Shown here piece after piece: positions 21,081 through 31,717 of a stretch of DNA of 64,000 nt. A model generated the notes under the pieces. The model ran no database searches. It worked only from the letters and a program-made list of their open reading frames with translations, and was not told where the DNA came from. Source of the DNA: Gerris lacustris (lineage: Eukaryota; Arthropoda; Insecta; Hemiptera; Gerridae); contig OX578281.1 in assembly GCA_951217055.1 (NCBI GenBank), positions 15,105,344-15,169,343 on the forward strand, written 5' to 3'. Numbering within the stretch: the stretch's first letter is position 1; every line of letters starts with the position of its first letter. The position numbers and the translations under genes are program-made.

Positions 21081-22319
21081 TAGAAGGCGGGCCGGCGCCT
21101 TTGAATTCAGTATTTTGTAATCAAGCCGCGGCAGTGCCGGTGTGGAGATAAGAATAAAAATTATCTTCCATCTACTTTTATCAATTACTTGAATAAATTA
21201 CCGATTTTATGTCGGAAGTTTAAGCAGAGCGAAAACATGAAAATGTCTCACTGTCTTGCGGACTCGTATGCAAGAAGTACTTATAGTAAACTATGCAGCC
21301 CACTTTTTTCAACTTAAATTTTAACTTGAAAATGCTCTAAGATAAAAGGATATCCGAGAAAAGAGATTGAAAAAATAAAACCATTTATTCACCACAAATT
21401 GGGATTTAATTTTCTATGAAAGGTAAGGAAAATCTGTACATGAATATTACTACTTCAAGAACTCAATAAAACAAGTTAGTACAAGCCAATACCAATATTA
21501 AATGAATTTTAAAAGAAAAATGCCAAAACAAGTCCTGAAAGAAAAAAATTCGCTTGAAGTAAACCCTTATCGTTAAAAAAAACCTTATTTTTATTCTCTT
21601 TTGGCTTTTTGATTCTGTTTGAATATGATTTGCCTACGTTACAAAGTACTAAAGCCTCAATCACAAATACAATAGAATTCATCTCTTTTATTTTTGCCAA
21701 CTTTCCGTTTCTTTTTCGTATATATATTTTTTTTTTAATTCATTTTTTTGTTTTGTTTTTTTACTACGTGATGCTCTAGAGCCGTTTCTTTACCCGCGAA
21801 CCCACAATTAAATGGAGTAAGCTTTTATGCAGGACTCAGTAACTCTTGCGGACCCCCCTCACTCCCCGTGATTTTTATTATTACATGGTAACGCTACGGG
21901 TTTTTATTTTCCATCAACGGGTATATAGAAGTGGCATATGTGGCATTGTTGAAATACTCCCAAGGCAATATACCGGCAACAGTTGAAAAGGGGATATGCA
22001 AATATTACAGCCAGTCCACAATATTCTTTCTTTTTTGTACTTTGAAAGAAATGGGGGGTTCTTGGCAATTCATTTTTTTTTCCTTCAACAAATTTAATAT
22101 GATTTCTTTTTGTTTTTGTAAATTTGCTTTTTACAAAAAATTTCATTAACAAATATTTTATTTTCTTGTTTTTTTATTTTTCTATCCAAGTTAAAATGGT
22201 TTTGTCGAGCTCTTTTTTATATTTTTACTTTTTTTTTTATTCACCTTTATTTATATTTTTTAATCAAAATAAAATAGTAAAGTGTAAATGGTTCTACAAA
22301 TAATTGGTATTTTATAAAG
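21081..22319. other. AT-rich intergenic, nothing recognised
   Basis: T-rich low-complexity tracts at about 21720-21765 and 22200-22260. Overlapping antiparallel frames at 21904-22152 have no motif. Confidence 0.5.
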
Positions 22320-22395
22320 AAACACGTATTAGTATATTTTAAACACATATCGGTACATTTAAAACACGAATTAGTACATTTTAAACTCGTATCGG
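22320..22395. repeat. Short tandem array, about 21-22-bp unit, about four copies
   Basis: AACACGTATTAGTATATTTT, AACACATATCGGTACATTT, AACACGAATTAGTACATTTT and AACTCGTATCGGT alternate head to tail. Confidence 0.75.
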
Positions 22396-22984
22396 TTATA
22401 ATTATAAACAAATTTACATAATAGTTTTAAAAAGAATTACATTAATCACTCATTAGCTTACGCTAACTCGCAACTCGCATAAAATCTATAGATCAACACC
22501 AACGTATCGGATGAGTTCGAATCCCAGAGAACCTCTAACATGTTTTACATATGAGACATGTTTCATCCCGATGATCAACTAATTCATTTCGCGATCCCCA
22601 TCCCGTAATAATAACCTAATTATGTGTTCATCGAGACGTTAAAAATAAAATTGAATCACTTATTAAAAAAAACTTTACCGTGTTGATAAAACGCAAAAAA
22701 ATGTAGAAGGTAATCTAATGTGGTACAGAGGTATGAATAAGATCATGCCAAATCGACCTAATGTTATATGGGTCCACAAATTCTATTTAAATAACGATTT
22801 AAAATCTATAAGGTATTAAAAAAAGAGTGTAATTTATTTAAAGAGGTAATAGTATGGGCCAAAATAAACATAAAAGTGTTCGTAAATATGGGTCCGCATA
22901 GTAACGGGGATGGAGATACCTTTGTCTTCGGCCTAGATTTCATTTATTGGGGTTATTTGAAAACATTCTATGGTACTCCTGAAA
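22396..22984. other. Intergenic with an isolated B-box-like word
   Basis: GAGTTCGAATCCCAG at about 22512-22526 resembles a tRNA T arm, but no matching acceptor or anticodon stem is visible. Otherwise nothing. Confidence 0.4.
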
Positions 22985-23420
22985 TAGCCTCGAGGAGCTG
23001 CAACTTCGAATTAATAAAATCGGTCCAAGACAACTCAGACAAGCTTTCCCATATTATACGAGTTCATAATTACTTAGCCCAGTCATATCATTTATTAGTT
23101 TTTGAGTTTTCTTAGGTACATTTAATTATTATTCAACATTATATCAACTCTCCCCCCCCCCCCCCAAATAAGGCTAAATTAATTTCTCGATTTCACTCCG
23201 GTGAAAGATTTTTATGAACATGTTTGCCAAATTTCGTCAAAATTGGCCCAGTAGTTTAGGCTCGAGGCGTCTGTACAGATGACAGATGACGGAAATACAT
23301 GTTTTAAAACCCACTTTTTTAGACTCAGGGGACTTCAAAACGTGTAAATCCATCAAAATCTTGAAATAGTATTTTTGCGCCATATCAATACTTTCTCTTT
23401 ATAAGAGAAAGTAAAAATAC
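22985..23420 (-). repeat. Dispersed repeat family A, inverted copy
   Basis: Reverse complement of 8075-8835 in order. The GGTCCAAGACAACTCAGACA and GAGTTCATAATTACTTAGCC blocks come first, then a C-run (23151-23165), ATTGGCCCAGTAGTTTAGGC, and GACTCAGGGGACTTCAAAAC, ending at TTTATAAGAGAAAGTAAAAA. Confidence 0.75.
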
Positions 23421-24364
23421 CAACAAATCCCAGCCAATGAGGGGGTTTTTGAAAGAGTTCTAATATCCCTTAGACAAAGATGTGAACTTGAAACATCTTC
23501 TGTAACTTAATTTTTTGGTTTTGCTTGAAGCCTCTTTTCATTGTTTGTACATAATAAATAATTTCAAAAAAACGTTTCAAAAAAGAATAACATGCTATAT
23601 CTCCGAAATTGGTACATGCATCATGTTTATTAAGACTTGTGATCTGATGTTTAAGAAGATTTTTTTGTTTATTTTGGTCCATACACTATTGCATCTATTT
23701 TACACTCTTTTTTTATCACCTTGTATTTATTGTTATATACGTTTAATTTTTATACATCATGTTTTAAGTATAAATTAGGATTAATATAAAGTATAATTGA
23801 CCCTATTGGACGAAAGTGGATCTGACGTCTCAACTCAGTTTGAGAAAACTGTGCTACCTTGCACTGCGCTTGCGCCATATGATGAAAATAAGTCCAAATA
23901 ATATTTAGAAAATAAAAATGTCATTTTTGTAGCTACTTTAACCTCAGTATCATTCCTAAATAATAAATTCGTACAAATATAAAATATGTAACATCCAAAA
24001 AGCTTTAGAATCACTAAACTTTTGATCGAAGAATAAGGTTAATATTTTTATACCACAAAAAATATAATTCGATTAGAATGAAATATTTAAAACAACAAGT
24101 AAAACTGTCATAACTTAATCGGACTTATTAATACAGATTTCATCGAAATGCTTACCTAACAACTTTCCAGGAAATATTTACTGTTTATTTATTAAAATGC
24201 CAACTCTACCCAATTACTATTACGAAACAGAACTGGAATAGAAAAATCAAAGTAGAATTATTAATGCCTTTGAAGAGAAATTATATATAGTTACAGAAAG
24301 TTTTAGATAATTTTAAAATGCATGAAGTATCCAAGTTCAAACTAATATGTCTGACTTTACCTTT

Positions 24365-24367
<3 letters not shown>
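23421..24367. other. AT-rich, nothing recognised
   Basis: Two overlapping antiparallel frames (23470-23778) without motif; the rest has no open frame. Confidence 0.5.

Positions 24368-24437
<70 letters not shown>
24368..24437. repeat. (TA)n microsatellite at the left end of the Penelope-like element
   Basis: About 35 TA repeats abutting the left copy of the inverted arm. Open frames through it read as Ile/Tyr repeats and are artefacts. Confidence 0.97.
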
Positions 24438-24438
<1 letters not shown>

Positions 24439-24532
24439 GAAAAACACACGACCGCGAATAATATATAAGCACAGAGAAATCCCAGGGCTCGGTCATAAAA
24501 ACACTATTCACTCACAACATACTCAAAAACCC

Positions 24533-24565
24533 GACGTTTCGGTTTATTCTTTAAACCTTCTTCAA
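24533..24565 (-). ncRNA. Hammerhead-ribozyme-like motif at the Penelope-like 3' end
   Basis: On the minus strand: TTGAAGA, then stem GGTTT...AAACC closing a loop, then GAAACGTC. A hammerhead core is CUGANGA, stem II, GAAA, stem III, then UH; here the first C is U. ACGT after GAA is self-complementary and could form stem III only between two molecules, as reported for minimal Penelope hammerheads. Activity is inference. Confidence 0.35.
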
Positions 24566-24964
24566 AGGATCTAAAACAAAAGAAAATACAAAAAGTTTAC
24601 ACAGGATGCAATTAAGCTTGAAAGAGTTTACATTTAGAAAAACTGAACTTAAAAACACAAAGCTAGAGAAACTTACAATGAGAAACAGTTGGAATAAGAA
24701 CTAAAGTAACATACTATTGAATTAACATACTATTAATTTTAAAAAAGAAGACTAGAATATTCAAACAATTTAAAAAATGACTAGAGAATGAGAATAAATA
24801 AATAAATATATGAAAAATGTTTAACAAGGTAAATATAAAAAAGATAACCAAGAAAAGGTAACAATCTAAAATTAAACCAGTGGCACCATCTAGCGGCAAC
24901 ACACTGAAACTACATTCAAATATTGTCCAAACAACAAAAACTCATAAATTCCGACCCTCCATAT

Positions 24965-25261
24965 TTATGTTTCTTGTACAATCAGTCCAGAATAAACTCC
25001 ATGCAAATTATCAATATCACTACGAAAGTTTAATGATAATGGATCCTTTTTAATAAATAGCATTTCCAGGGTACGTCGCTTATGCTCATCTGGTTCCTGA
25101 GCCAACACCTTTACCTCCTGGAAGTTAAACCTGTGACTGTGGTTGACTGAATGTAGAGCTAAAGCCGTGGACGTAATTTTGCATGTCCTAACACTATACT
25201 CATGTTGGTACATTCTTTCTTTAAGAAACCTAGAGAAACCTGTTGTGAGTGAATAGTGTTT
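24965..25261 (-). pseudogene. GIY-YIG endonuclease C-terminal fragment of a Penelope-like element
   Basis: A 98-codon open frame, bounded upstream by a TAA at 25262-25264; the first ATG is at 25213. It reads LTTGFSRFLKERMYQHEYSV, then STALALHSVNHSHRFNFQEV, then a VLAQEPDEHKRRTLEMLFIK segment. This follows the pattern TG-x-S-x2-LK-x-R-x3-H, A-x2-H, H-x-FN-F-x2-V, ..E...R...E...I, typical of the GIY-YIG nuclease of Penelope-like retroelements, which nicks target DNA. The GIY and YIG strands and the whole reverse transcriptase are missing upstream, so it is a dead fragment. An 82-codon frame from the ATG would miss the LTTGFSRFLKER part. Confidence 0.7.
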
Positions 25262-25290
25262 TTATGACCGAGCCCTGGGTTTTCTCTGTG

Positions 25291-25292
<2 letters not shown>

Positions 25293-25373
<81 letters not shown>
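25293..25373. repeat. (TA)n microsatellite at the right end of the Penelope-like element
   Basis: About 40 TA repeats, then TTTATTTATTTAT. Confidence 0.97.
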
Positions 25374-25377
<4 letters not shown>

Positions 25378-26213
25378 TTATTTATTTTATAGTGGGGGTC
25401 CCATAGTTCTCACAGTCCTGTCTGTATTAGAGTGGAATTATTAGTATTTTTACCCCAATTGAATTTAATGTTATTATTCTTGACCACACCGATTTATTTT
25501 AAATTATTTATCATTTTTGACGTTTTGTCCCCTTCTCAATTGTTACTTTTTTGTATTCGTCATTGTATTCATCTTCTCATTTTCTGTTAAGAATAAAAAA
25601 AGTTTATTCCATTTTGAGTTTTCATGTTTTGATGTTTTCTTTGTCCGAATTTCACACTGGACCAAAATAAAGGGGACGATGTGAAAACTTGGTCGAAAAA
25701 GAAGAAAAAAAAAGAGAACACCACGACGTTAGAATTTAATTAAAAACTTTTTTAAGGCTTCCAGGATTCCGCCTGGTAAACAGCAAAGTTTTCCTAGGCC
25801 TTCTTAAAGTATGTGTTGTTGTATTTCGTCGACCCAAATCGAATAAAATGACAACGTTCTCACCTCCTTAAACAAGGGAAGTTGACACGCCGTCGTACTT
25901 TATAGGAAGAGGACCAAGAAAAACCACCTAGATGTAAAGAAAAAAATAAAGTTCCTTGGTCACAACTTTTTTTTTCACGATAAACTTAACTTTATTTTTT
26001 TTTTTTTTGTTAAAGAAAACTAGAATGAAATGAAAAGAGTGGAAAAGTAAAAAAAAAAATAGGAGTAAAAGCATTTAGGGTTTTTGAGAATCTCTCTCAA
26101 GTATAAAAGGAAGCTTTCAAGTTAATACAAAGTTCAAACCATGCTGCAGCAGCGCAATACTCTCCTAGCCCTTTTATGTATCGTTAGATGACTATCTTCC
26201 ACTCAGCCTTTGG
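25374..26213. other. Intergenic, nothing recognised
   Basis: T- and A-run-rich. GC rises towards 26100, where the next open frame lies. Confidence 0.5.
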
Positions 26214-26429
26214 CTAAACCCAATCAGCTTGATACACTGCAACTAACCCATCCTGTCCGCTTCCTAAAGATTCCTTCTGCTCTTTTAAAGTTGATAGTTT
26301 TCTCCAGCAGTGCTTTAACTCTAACCCTAGTCCTACATTCTCTCCTGAATCTAGTAGATACATAAACATTTGCTTGTAGGATTTTGGTTTGTCTCTTTCT
26401 AAAGCTTCTAACCTTGACGACCACTCAAT
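26214..26429 (-). other. Unrecognised 71-codon open frame with coding-like composition
   Basis: On the minus strand, from a stop at 26430-26432 to a stop at 26214, the frame reads IEWSSRLEALERDKPKSYKQ, then MFMYLLDSGENVGLGLELKH, then CWRKLSTLKEQKESLGSGQD and GLVAVYQADWV. It has balanced, charged, soluble-protein composition, unlike the Phe/Ile/Tyr/Asn-rich frames nearby. Beyond the stop the same frame continues with protein-like residues (PKAEWKIV) interrupted by further stops. It could be an exon or a decayed transposon or retrogene piece. I recognise no family. Another frame over the same bases has an ATG but a worse composition. Confidence 0.3.
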
Positions 26430-26593
26430 TCACTTTCTAGTGCTCTGTTTTCTTTTTGACTTCTAAGGGTATTTTAGTTTCTTTTCTCGGACAATATCTA
26501 TGTTGAGAGTTTTCAGAAGTATCATATGTATGTCTCCTACCGATATTCGTTAGATACAGTTGGACCTCCAAATAACGAAATTGATGGTTCCAG

Positions 26594-27226
26594 AAAATTA
26601 ACTGCCAATTGGTGTGGCTCATAGCTTCCTCGCATCCTATCCACGTACTTTATTGATTTTATACTTTTACAAGCCATTATTGTCTAATTGTTTCCCCCGT
26701 TCTTTTTAATCTGTCAGAATTGTCTGGATTTTTTACATAAATTAAAATAGCAATTTAGCAAAAGTTAAAGAGCGCAGACGGTTCAAATTAAGCTAGGGCT
26801 ATTTGCGGACTACATTCATTCATATAAAAGCTTCATAGAAATCAGATAAGTACTTTTGATGCTATAGGTGTAAATATATGTATGTTTGTGCGCATAATGG
26901 AAGAGAAACAAATTAGTGCAGAAGGTTGAAAGTTATATGGGACCAACAATGAGAACAACAATGAGTTAATTATGGCCTACGATCCAAATTTCATTCTAAT
27001 CGGACGTGTAGTTTTTAAGAGATGTTGGTTCGCAAAAATTGAACGACAGACCGACGGACCGACAGACCGACAGACAGACACGGAAGCAAAAATTTTCCCT
27101 GATGTCTGAAACGGATTTCTGTCTTGGAATTTTTGAAATCGGAGACCTAAAATTTTTTCGTTCTTCAGAACGATCACATAGCTTCCGTTACCTTCGGTAA
27201 GCTCGGAAGCAAAAATTTGCTATGTA
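26594..27226 (+). mobile_element. Family B element, 5' and internal part
   Basis: Begins AACTGCCAATTGGTGTGGCT, CATAGCTTCCTCGCATCCTA, and has AAGTTAAAGAGCGCAGACGG, ATGTATGTTTGTGCGCAT, GGACCAACAATGAG, a GACCGACAGACAGACA run, TGTCTGAAACGGATTTCTGT and the hairpin GCTTCCGTTACC-TTC-GGTAAGCTCGGAAGC split as 12+3+15 bases. It ends after the hairpin without the right terminal inverted repeat seen at 58343-58441. Confidence 0.8.
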
Positions 27227-28015
27227 GAATTTTGTTGTGTAGAAGTTTTATTTTAATCCCGTAGTATTTTCACCCAATACAGAACTGCTCTCTATTTGGG
27301 TACGTCCACAGCAGAACGTTTCCATTTTATAGATCTTTTTTAAAAAAATGAATTGTCCCGAAAGAGGAAGATTTTTATCCCGTAGTATTTTCACCCAATT
27401 CAGAACTGCTCTCTTACAATACACAATACTTAAAATCACTTGATCTTTTTTTTAAAACCTCCACTTGTTTAGTAAAACTTAAATATTGAATCCTTTTTTT
27501 TTTTTTTTTTTTTTCAAAAATGTAGACACTGAACTCGGAGCGATTTCGTATTTACAGGATACTTCTTTGTTCTTCATTTCTTTATCTACGTCTTTTGTTC
27601 GCCAATGGCAGGGGTTCTCCACAAAGTTAAAGACTCTTCTTTCCAAACCGTAGCTGATTCAGAATGGGCAATTTCACACAATCAATACAAAATTGTGCTA
27701 TCCAGGGATAAAGAAATTAATTTCAAACTCAAATTCATAAACTGTATTTATATAAATTCAAATGAAATCATACATAATTGTTGATTAATCATAGAATTAC
27801 ACAGAAAAAGAAAAAGGAGCTCCTTAAGCCCCGTTTCCATTACTACGAATTTGTTCCGCAACATGTTGCCGGCACAAGTTCCAGGATTTTGTTGAAATGG
27901 AAACAGTCTGCAACATGCAGTTGCCTCTAGCTCAGAGAATAAATGTAAATTTTATCTATTATAAATGTATTTTGTTTAATCTTACATCCCTGTGGAAACT
28001 TTGATTTCATTGTAG
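27227..28015. other. Intergenic with a 121-bp-spaced duplication
   Basis: ATCCCGTAGTATTTTCACCC followed by AAT(A/T)CAGAACTGCTCTCT occurs at about 27256 and 27377. Near 27835-27905, GTTTCCATT and AATGGAAAC border a short region with CAACATGTTGCCGGC, possibly a decayed miniature element. No gene. Confidence 0.5.
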
Positions 28016-28276
28016 GTGTGGGAGTGTCTATGGAGGCCATCTTAATGGATAATAAAAATAGTCTCTTTACGTTAACTGGCTATTTTTTTTATTATGAATT
28101 ACATAGCAGCTTTCAACCTTCATAAGGCTATCATCAGTGCCGGAATGTGAAAGAAGTAGAGTTACATTATACAAACCTACCTAAGTCTTACCTTGATATC
28201 TGACATGAAGTAGACTGGACTCACTTATTAACTTTTCTTTTGTGTAATGTAACTCTACTTCTTCTACATTACGGCA

Positions 28277-28303
28277 CTGATGATGGCCTTATGAAGGCTG
28301 AAA
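28277..28303 (+). ncRNA. Hammerhead-like core in foldback arm
   Basis: CTGATGA, T, GGCC, loop TTATGAA, GGCT, GAAA: both conserved hammerhead boxes are exact, with a 4-bp stem II. Stem III and the cleavage-site side are not obvious. The mirrored left arm gives CTGATGA...GAAA on the minus strand at 28111-28137. Function is inference. Confidence 0.3.
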
Positions 28304-28315
28304 GCTGTTGTGTAA

Positions 28316-28734
28316 AGCAGCCTCTACACGATCAAGCCGCTTGATCAAAACATTGCGTCAAACAATGGTGTCTGGCATGATTGATAGTCTAGGAACCCGT
28401 TTGATGCTTGAGTCAAGCCTTGACGGAGATTGGTGGAAAGTTTGAATGAGTCAAGCGGCTTGACGGAGCGCTTGATAGTCTAGAGCAATTTTGACCAAGC
28501 ATTCCGTCAATCGCCTGCACGACACCCCAAATCCTGTTTCGAAACCATGGTATCTACACAATACTAATTTATTACAGTCCAGGAGGAGCAGTTCACTAGT
28601 CGAAACTCCGCTACAAATGAGTGTTGATGAAAAGATTGATGGGATGCTTGATGCGCCCCAAGGTGGCTTGAAGGTCGTGTCAATCAGCTTGGCACGATGT
28701 TTTGATCAAGTGGCTTGATCGTCTAGGGGCTGCT
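28316..28734. mobile_element. 419-bp PIF/Harbinger-like miniature element
   Basis: Ends AGCAGCCTCTACACGATCAAG and, inverted, AGCAGCCCCTAGACGATCAAG continue into CC(G/A)CTTGATCAAAACAT. TAA flanks it on both sides (28313-28315 and 28735-28737). The interior contains several CAAGC(G/C)GCTTGA and TGATAGTCTAG subrepeats. An open frame at 28491-28718 lies wholly inside and shows no transposase motif. Confidence 0.85.
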
Positions 28735-28913
28735 TAAAACATAATAAACAAATTAGCCAGTTAACGTGGAGAGACTATTTTTATTATCAATTTGAATTCT
28801 TCTTTTAAGCGATAAATTCCATGATGAAAACACATTTTCATGGTTATGGTTCTTTCTTGAAGAAGTGAAAATATGGTTTCTACACCAACCAGTCCCCTTT
28901 AATGAAAACCCTG

Positions 28914-29074
28914 TATAGAATAATAAAAATGGAAAGCCTCTCCACTAATTAAATGTTTATTTAACAGAACTAGCTTTCGGCCTCTCGGCCATCATGGTGG
29001 CCGAGAGGCCGAAAGCTAGTTCTGTTAAATAAACATTTAATTAGTGGAGAGGCTTTCCATTTTTATTATTCTAT
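28914..29074. repeat. 161-bp near-perfect palindrome (foldback element)
   Basis: Arms TATAGAATAATAAAAATGGA to CTTTCGGCCTCTCGGCCATC mirror around about 28994 with almost no mismatches. Each arm ends inward with ATGATGGCCGAGAGGCC-GAAAGC, the same box order as the hammerhead-like motif of the other foldbacks. GAGCGCAAGTGGAGTT (inverted, about 29086-29101) matches the tail word of the Penelope-like foldbacks. Confidence 0.85.
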
Positions 29075-29147
29075 ATTGATATCAACTCCACTTGCGCTCT
29101 TAATCTTCAAAACCCTGTATCTTTTAATGATCCACTAATAATCTCTC

Positions 29148-29385
29148 GGCACTTTCTTTAGATTGTTACTCTCCTTATAAAAAATAGAGGGGACTAACAA
29201 TCTAAAGAAAGTTTATGGAATGTTCTTCTTTAGACTGTTTCTCCCTTTGTAAAACAGAAGTGGGATATTCCTTAATCCCAAAGTGCATTGAACTAAACAT
29301 TCCATTTTTTGAATAGTTATTTAGTCAAAGTCATTTTTACTATAAAACAACAAAGGGGAGTAACAATCTAAAGAAGTACCAGTTT
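29148..29385. mobile_element. Foldback miniature element
   Basis: Ends GGCACTTTCTTTAGATTGTTAC and, inverted, GGTACTTCTTTAGATTGTTAC. A third, internal inverted copy (GACTAACAATCTAAAGAAAG) lies at about 29191-29210. The interior matches 10590-10720. No clear target duplication. Confidence 0.65.
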
Positions 29386-30719
29386 CTTTAGTCATCTTCA
29401 TTCGATAAAAAAATAATACAAATTGCTTAAATATACGATAAATGTCAATAAATATAGCTGTTTTCCAAAAAATGTACCTATCCATTGATCATTTAAAAGG
29501 TGAAGACGTACTAAATTTCAAATTAATGTGTCAACTTATAACGTTATCGCTTCACTTTAAACATAAAGACAGATATGGTGAATATTCTTTCCTCTTATTC
29601 AATAAATATTAAAGATAAACTGCTGCCCTGGCTCCATTAAGTTAGTTAAATACAGCTTATTTTTATTCACGGCTATAACTCAGGTCTCAAGAGACGACAT
29701 AAAGCTTGGTAGATTTAAAACTCACTATTTCACTTAATCGCCCAGACAATACATCTTAAATAAGCATAATATTTAGTTTTTTTTTTTTTTTTTACCGTTT
29801 ACAGTTGAAAAAAAGGGAATTATAAAAGTACAACTTTATATTTATTAGTCTTTTAGTTATATATTTAATTTTTTTTGTCTCTAAATACTTGCTATAAATC
29901 CTTAAGACGGTAATCATTTTGAAATCATATTGATATAATTTATTTTTCTCAAAAACAAAGTATTTTCCATTAGTAGAATTGCAGAAATTTGTTATTGTTA
30001 AGAATTTGATTTTTTATTTTTTGTTGGCTGGCTTTTTTATACGGAGTAAAAACTCGGCAATTTTTTTGACTCATTTTTTACTTTTACACACCAAGATACG
30101 TAGATGTATATTATGACGTTAAAGTTTGTCTGTTTGTGTGCGCTCGTTTTCTCAAGCTGAAGTATAAGATTTTTACTCTTGGGTAAGATTTTTTTTTTTT
30201 TTCAGTGGAAATAGTATGAAATATATCTGTTGGAGGTTAAGGGGTCGGGTGTAGATTTCGCTCGCTTTTCCCAAGCAGATGGGGGCGGCAAGATGAGGGG
30301 GTGGCAGGGGGGCAGAAAGCAGGGGGAAGAAGGGAAGATTTTCGAGAGAATCTCACAATCTGAGGAGCAAAAGCCGCGTATATAACTCAATGTATCTCAT
30401 GCAAGATTAAATAAACTGTTGGTAAGGCTATGGGATACAGCTGCAGGCGCCTGCCCGGCCCTTAGTTTAGCTTTAGCTGTGGAAAAGGCAACGAGAACCT
30501 TTTAGAATTTAGTGCTGAATCTCTGAATTAAGGAAAAAAAGAAATTTTCTAACCTGTTAAAACTCAACTTCGCTCTTTTTTGAACTACGTCTGAAAAAAA
30601 ATTTAAATAATGAGGTTCAATTTAGTTAACTTACTATTTCAATACATAAATTTTATTAACACTTTTTATAAAATTATTGCATACAATAATTAACGGAATT
30701 TATTAATAAAATAAACATA
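29386..30719. other. AT-rich intergenic, nothing recognised
   Basis: T tracts at about 29780 and 30190. A 62-codon minus frame at 30202-30390 is proline- and serine-rich because of a local G-rich stretch (30290-30330) and has no motif. Confidence 0.5.
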
Positions 30720-31717
30720 CAGAGTGATTCTAAATATCATGTAAATACGGAAGGAGTAAACATAGGTCCGTAAACGCTACAATATACTGATCTACAACGT
30801 GGATCTACTGTGTTCTACCGATCTTCAGTGTTAAAATTTCAAGATTTATTAAGTTGTTTCTTTATAGCTCCTGCAGTTATTGCCATATTTTGCTCAAATT
30901 TGGAATATAGATTACGCTGTAGGGCTTGCATCATTAGGCATACCAAATGGTTGAGAGAATCTACGGGGGGATATTTTTTCTAGGGTTATGCCCCCTTTTC
31001 TCTCCCTGAACTTTTTGTCGGTGCGCCGCTGGTAGATTCCAAAATACAAAATTGATTTACTATATTGATTAAAAAAATTGTAGTTATTAAGAAAAAAAAT
31101 GAAAAAGGCTTTTCTGTAATTCGTTAGACGAAATTAAAATTTGTTGTTGTCTTTGTAAAAATGGTTTACTACAGCACAGAAATCCCTGAATAATAACCAT
31201 AACAAGGAAGCTAGGTTACAAAAATTGTAAGTGGGCTTTCATAAATTTTTGTAACGTAGACCCCCTCCAACACTCCTTATACTAGTGTCCACTCTTGTCT
31301 ATATGATTCCCGTACTCTTTCAAACATCCCGGAGTATTTCTTAGGCTGCGGCCACACAGGAGCTACCTCACTTGGAGCCTAGTGGCTTGGTGAGTCGCCA
31401 GCCGTGTAATCCATGTGAACGAACCTTCTAGAACATACGAGACCGGCCACACCGCGCGCTTGGTTACTAGGCGAGTTACCTAGCGAGCCGCTAGACGAAC
31501 AGTCCATTCTGTTCTACATGGCAACTCACCAAACGAGGTAGCTCCGGGGCGGCGATAGCCTTACGGTTTCGAAAGCATCTAATAATAGTGAAGTTTCAAC
31601 ACCCTGCAGATCTGTAACGAAGCTTTTGCGGATCTATGTTTATTTTAATTTTTTGTCATGAAATAAGCCATAGAATACCCCCTTCCGTATTTACATGATA
31701 TTTAGGAATACCCTCTA
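30720..31717. mobile_element. 998-bp TIR element flanked by TA
   Basis: Inverted ends of about 36 bp share TAAATATCATGTAAATACGG and AAGG. TA flanks both sides (30718-30719 and 31718-31719), fitting Tc1/mariner. No transposase frame remains. A 217-bp miniature element is nested inside at 31344-31560. Confidence 0.82.
31344..31560. mobile_element. 217-bp PIF/Harbinger-like miniature element nested in a TIR element
   Basis: Ends GGCTGCGGCCACACAGGAGC and, inverted, GGCTATCGCCGCCCCGGAGC, both followed by TACCTC. TTA stands on each side (31341-31343 and 31561-31563). It is much more GC-rich than its surroundings. Confidence 0.82.

Larger units (their letters stand above)
24440..25292 (-). mobile_element. 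Truncated Penelope-like element with inverted ends
   Basis: Inverted arms of about 60 bp frame it: ATATATAAGCACAGAGAAA, CCCAGGGCTCGGTCATAAAA, ACACTATTCACTCACAACA on the left, with the exact inverse on the right (about 25236-25295). Between them, on the minus strand, are a GIY-YIG-like reading frame (24965-25261) and, about 400 bp downstream, a hammerhead-like motif (24533-24565). Penelope-like elements encode a reverse transcriptase fused to GIY-YIG and often have inverted or pseudo-LTR ends, so this is a 5'-truncated copy that keeps only the endonuclease tail. (TA)n tracts abut both ends. Confidence 0.75.
28016..28785. mobile_element. Penelope-like foldback element, split by a later insertion
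   Basis: Tail word GGGAGTGTCTATGGAGGCCA (28022-) is followed by arms: ATAGTCTCTTTACGTTAACTGGC ... AGCAGCTTTCAACC ... ATCATCAGTGCCG, inverted on the right as CGGCACTGATGATGGCC ... GGCTGAAAGCTG ... TTAGCCAGTTAACGT. An intermediate pair (GTAGAGTTACATTA / TAATGTAACTCTAC) extends the arms. The right arm is interrupted by a 419-bp miniature transposon (28316-28734), so that insertion came later. Confidence 0.7.

Noticed and set aside
22500..22530. B-box word GAGTTCGAATCCCAG as a tRNA gene
   Set aside because: No cloverleaf can be completed around it.
24281..24574. Antiparallel open frames through the TA tract (Ile/Tyr repeats)
   Set aside because: TA repeats have no stop in some frames; there is no coding content outside the tract.
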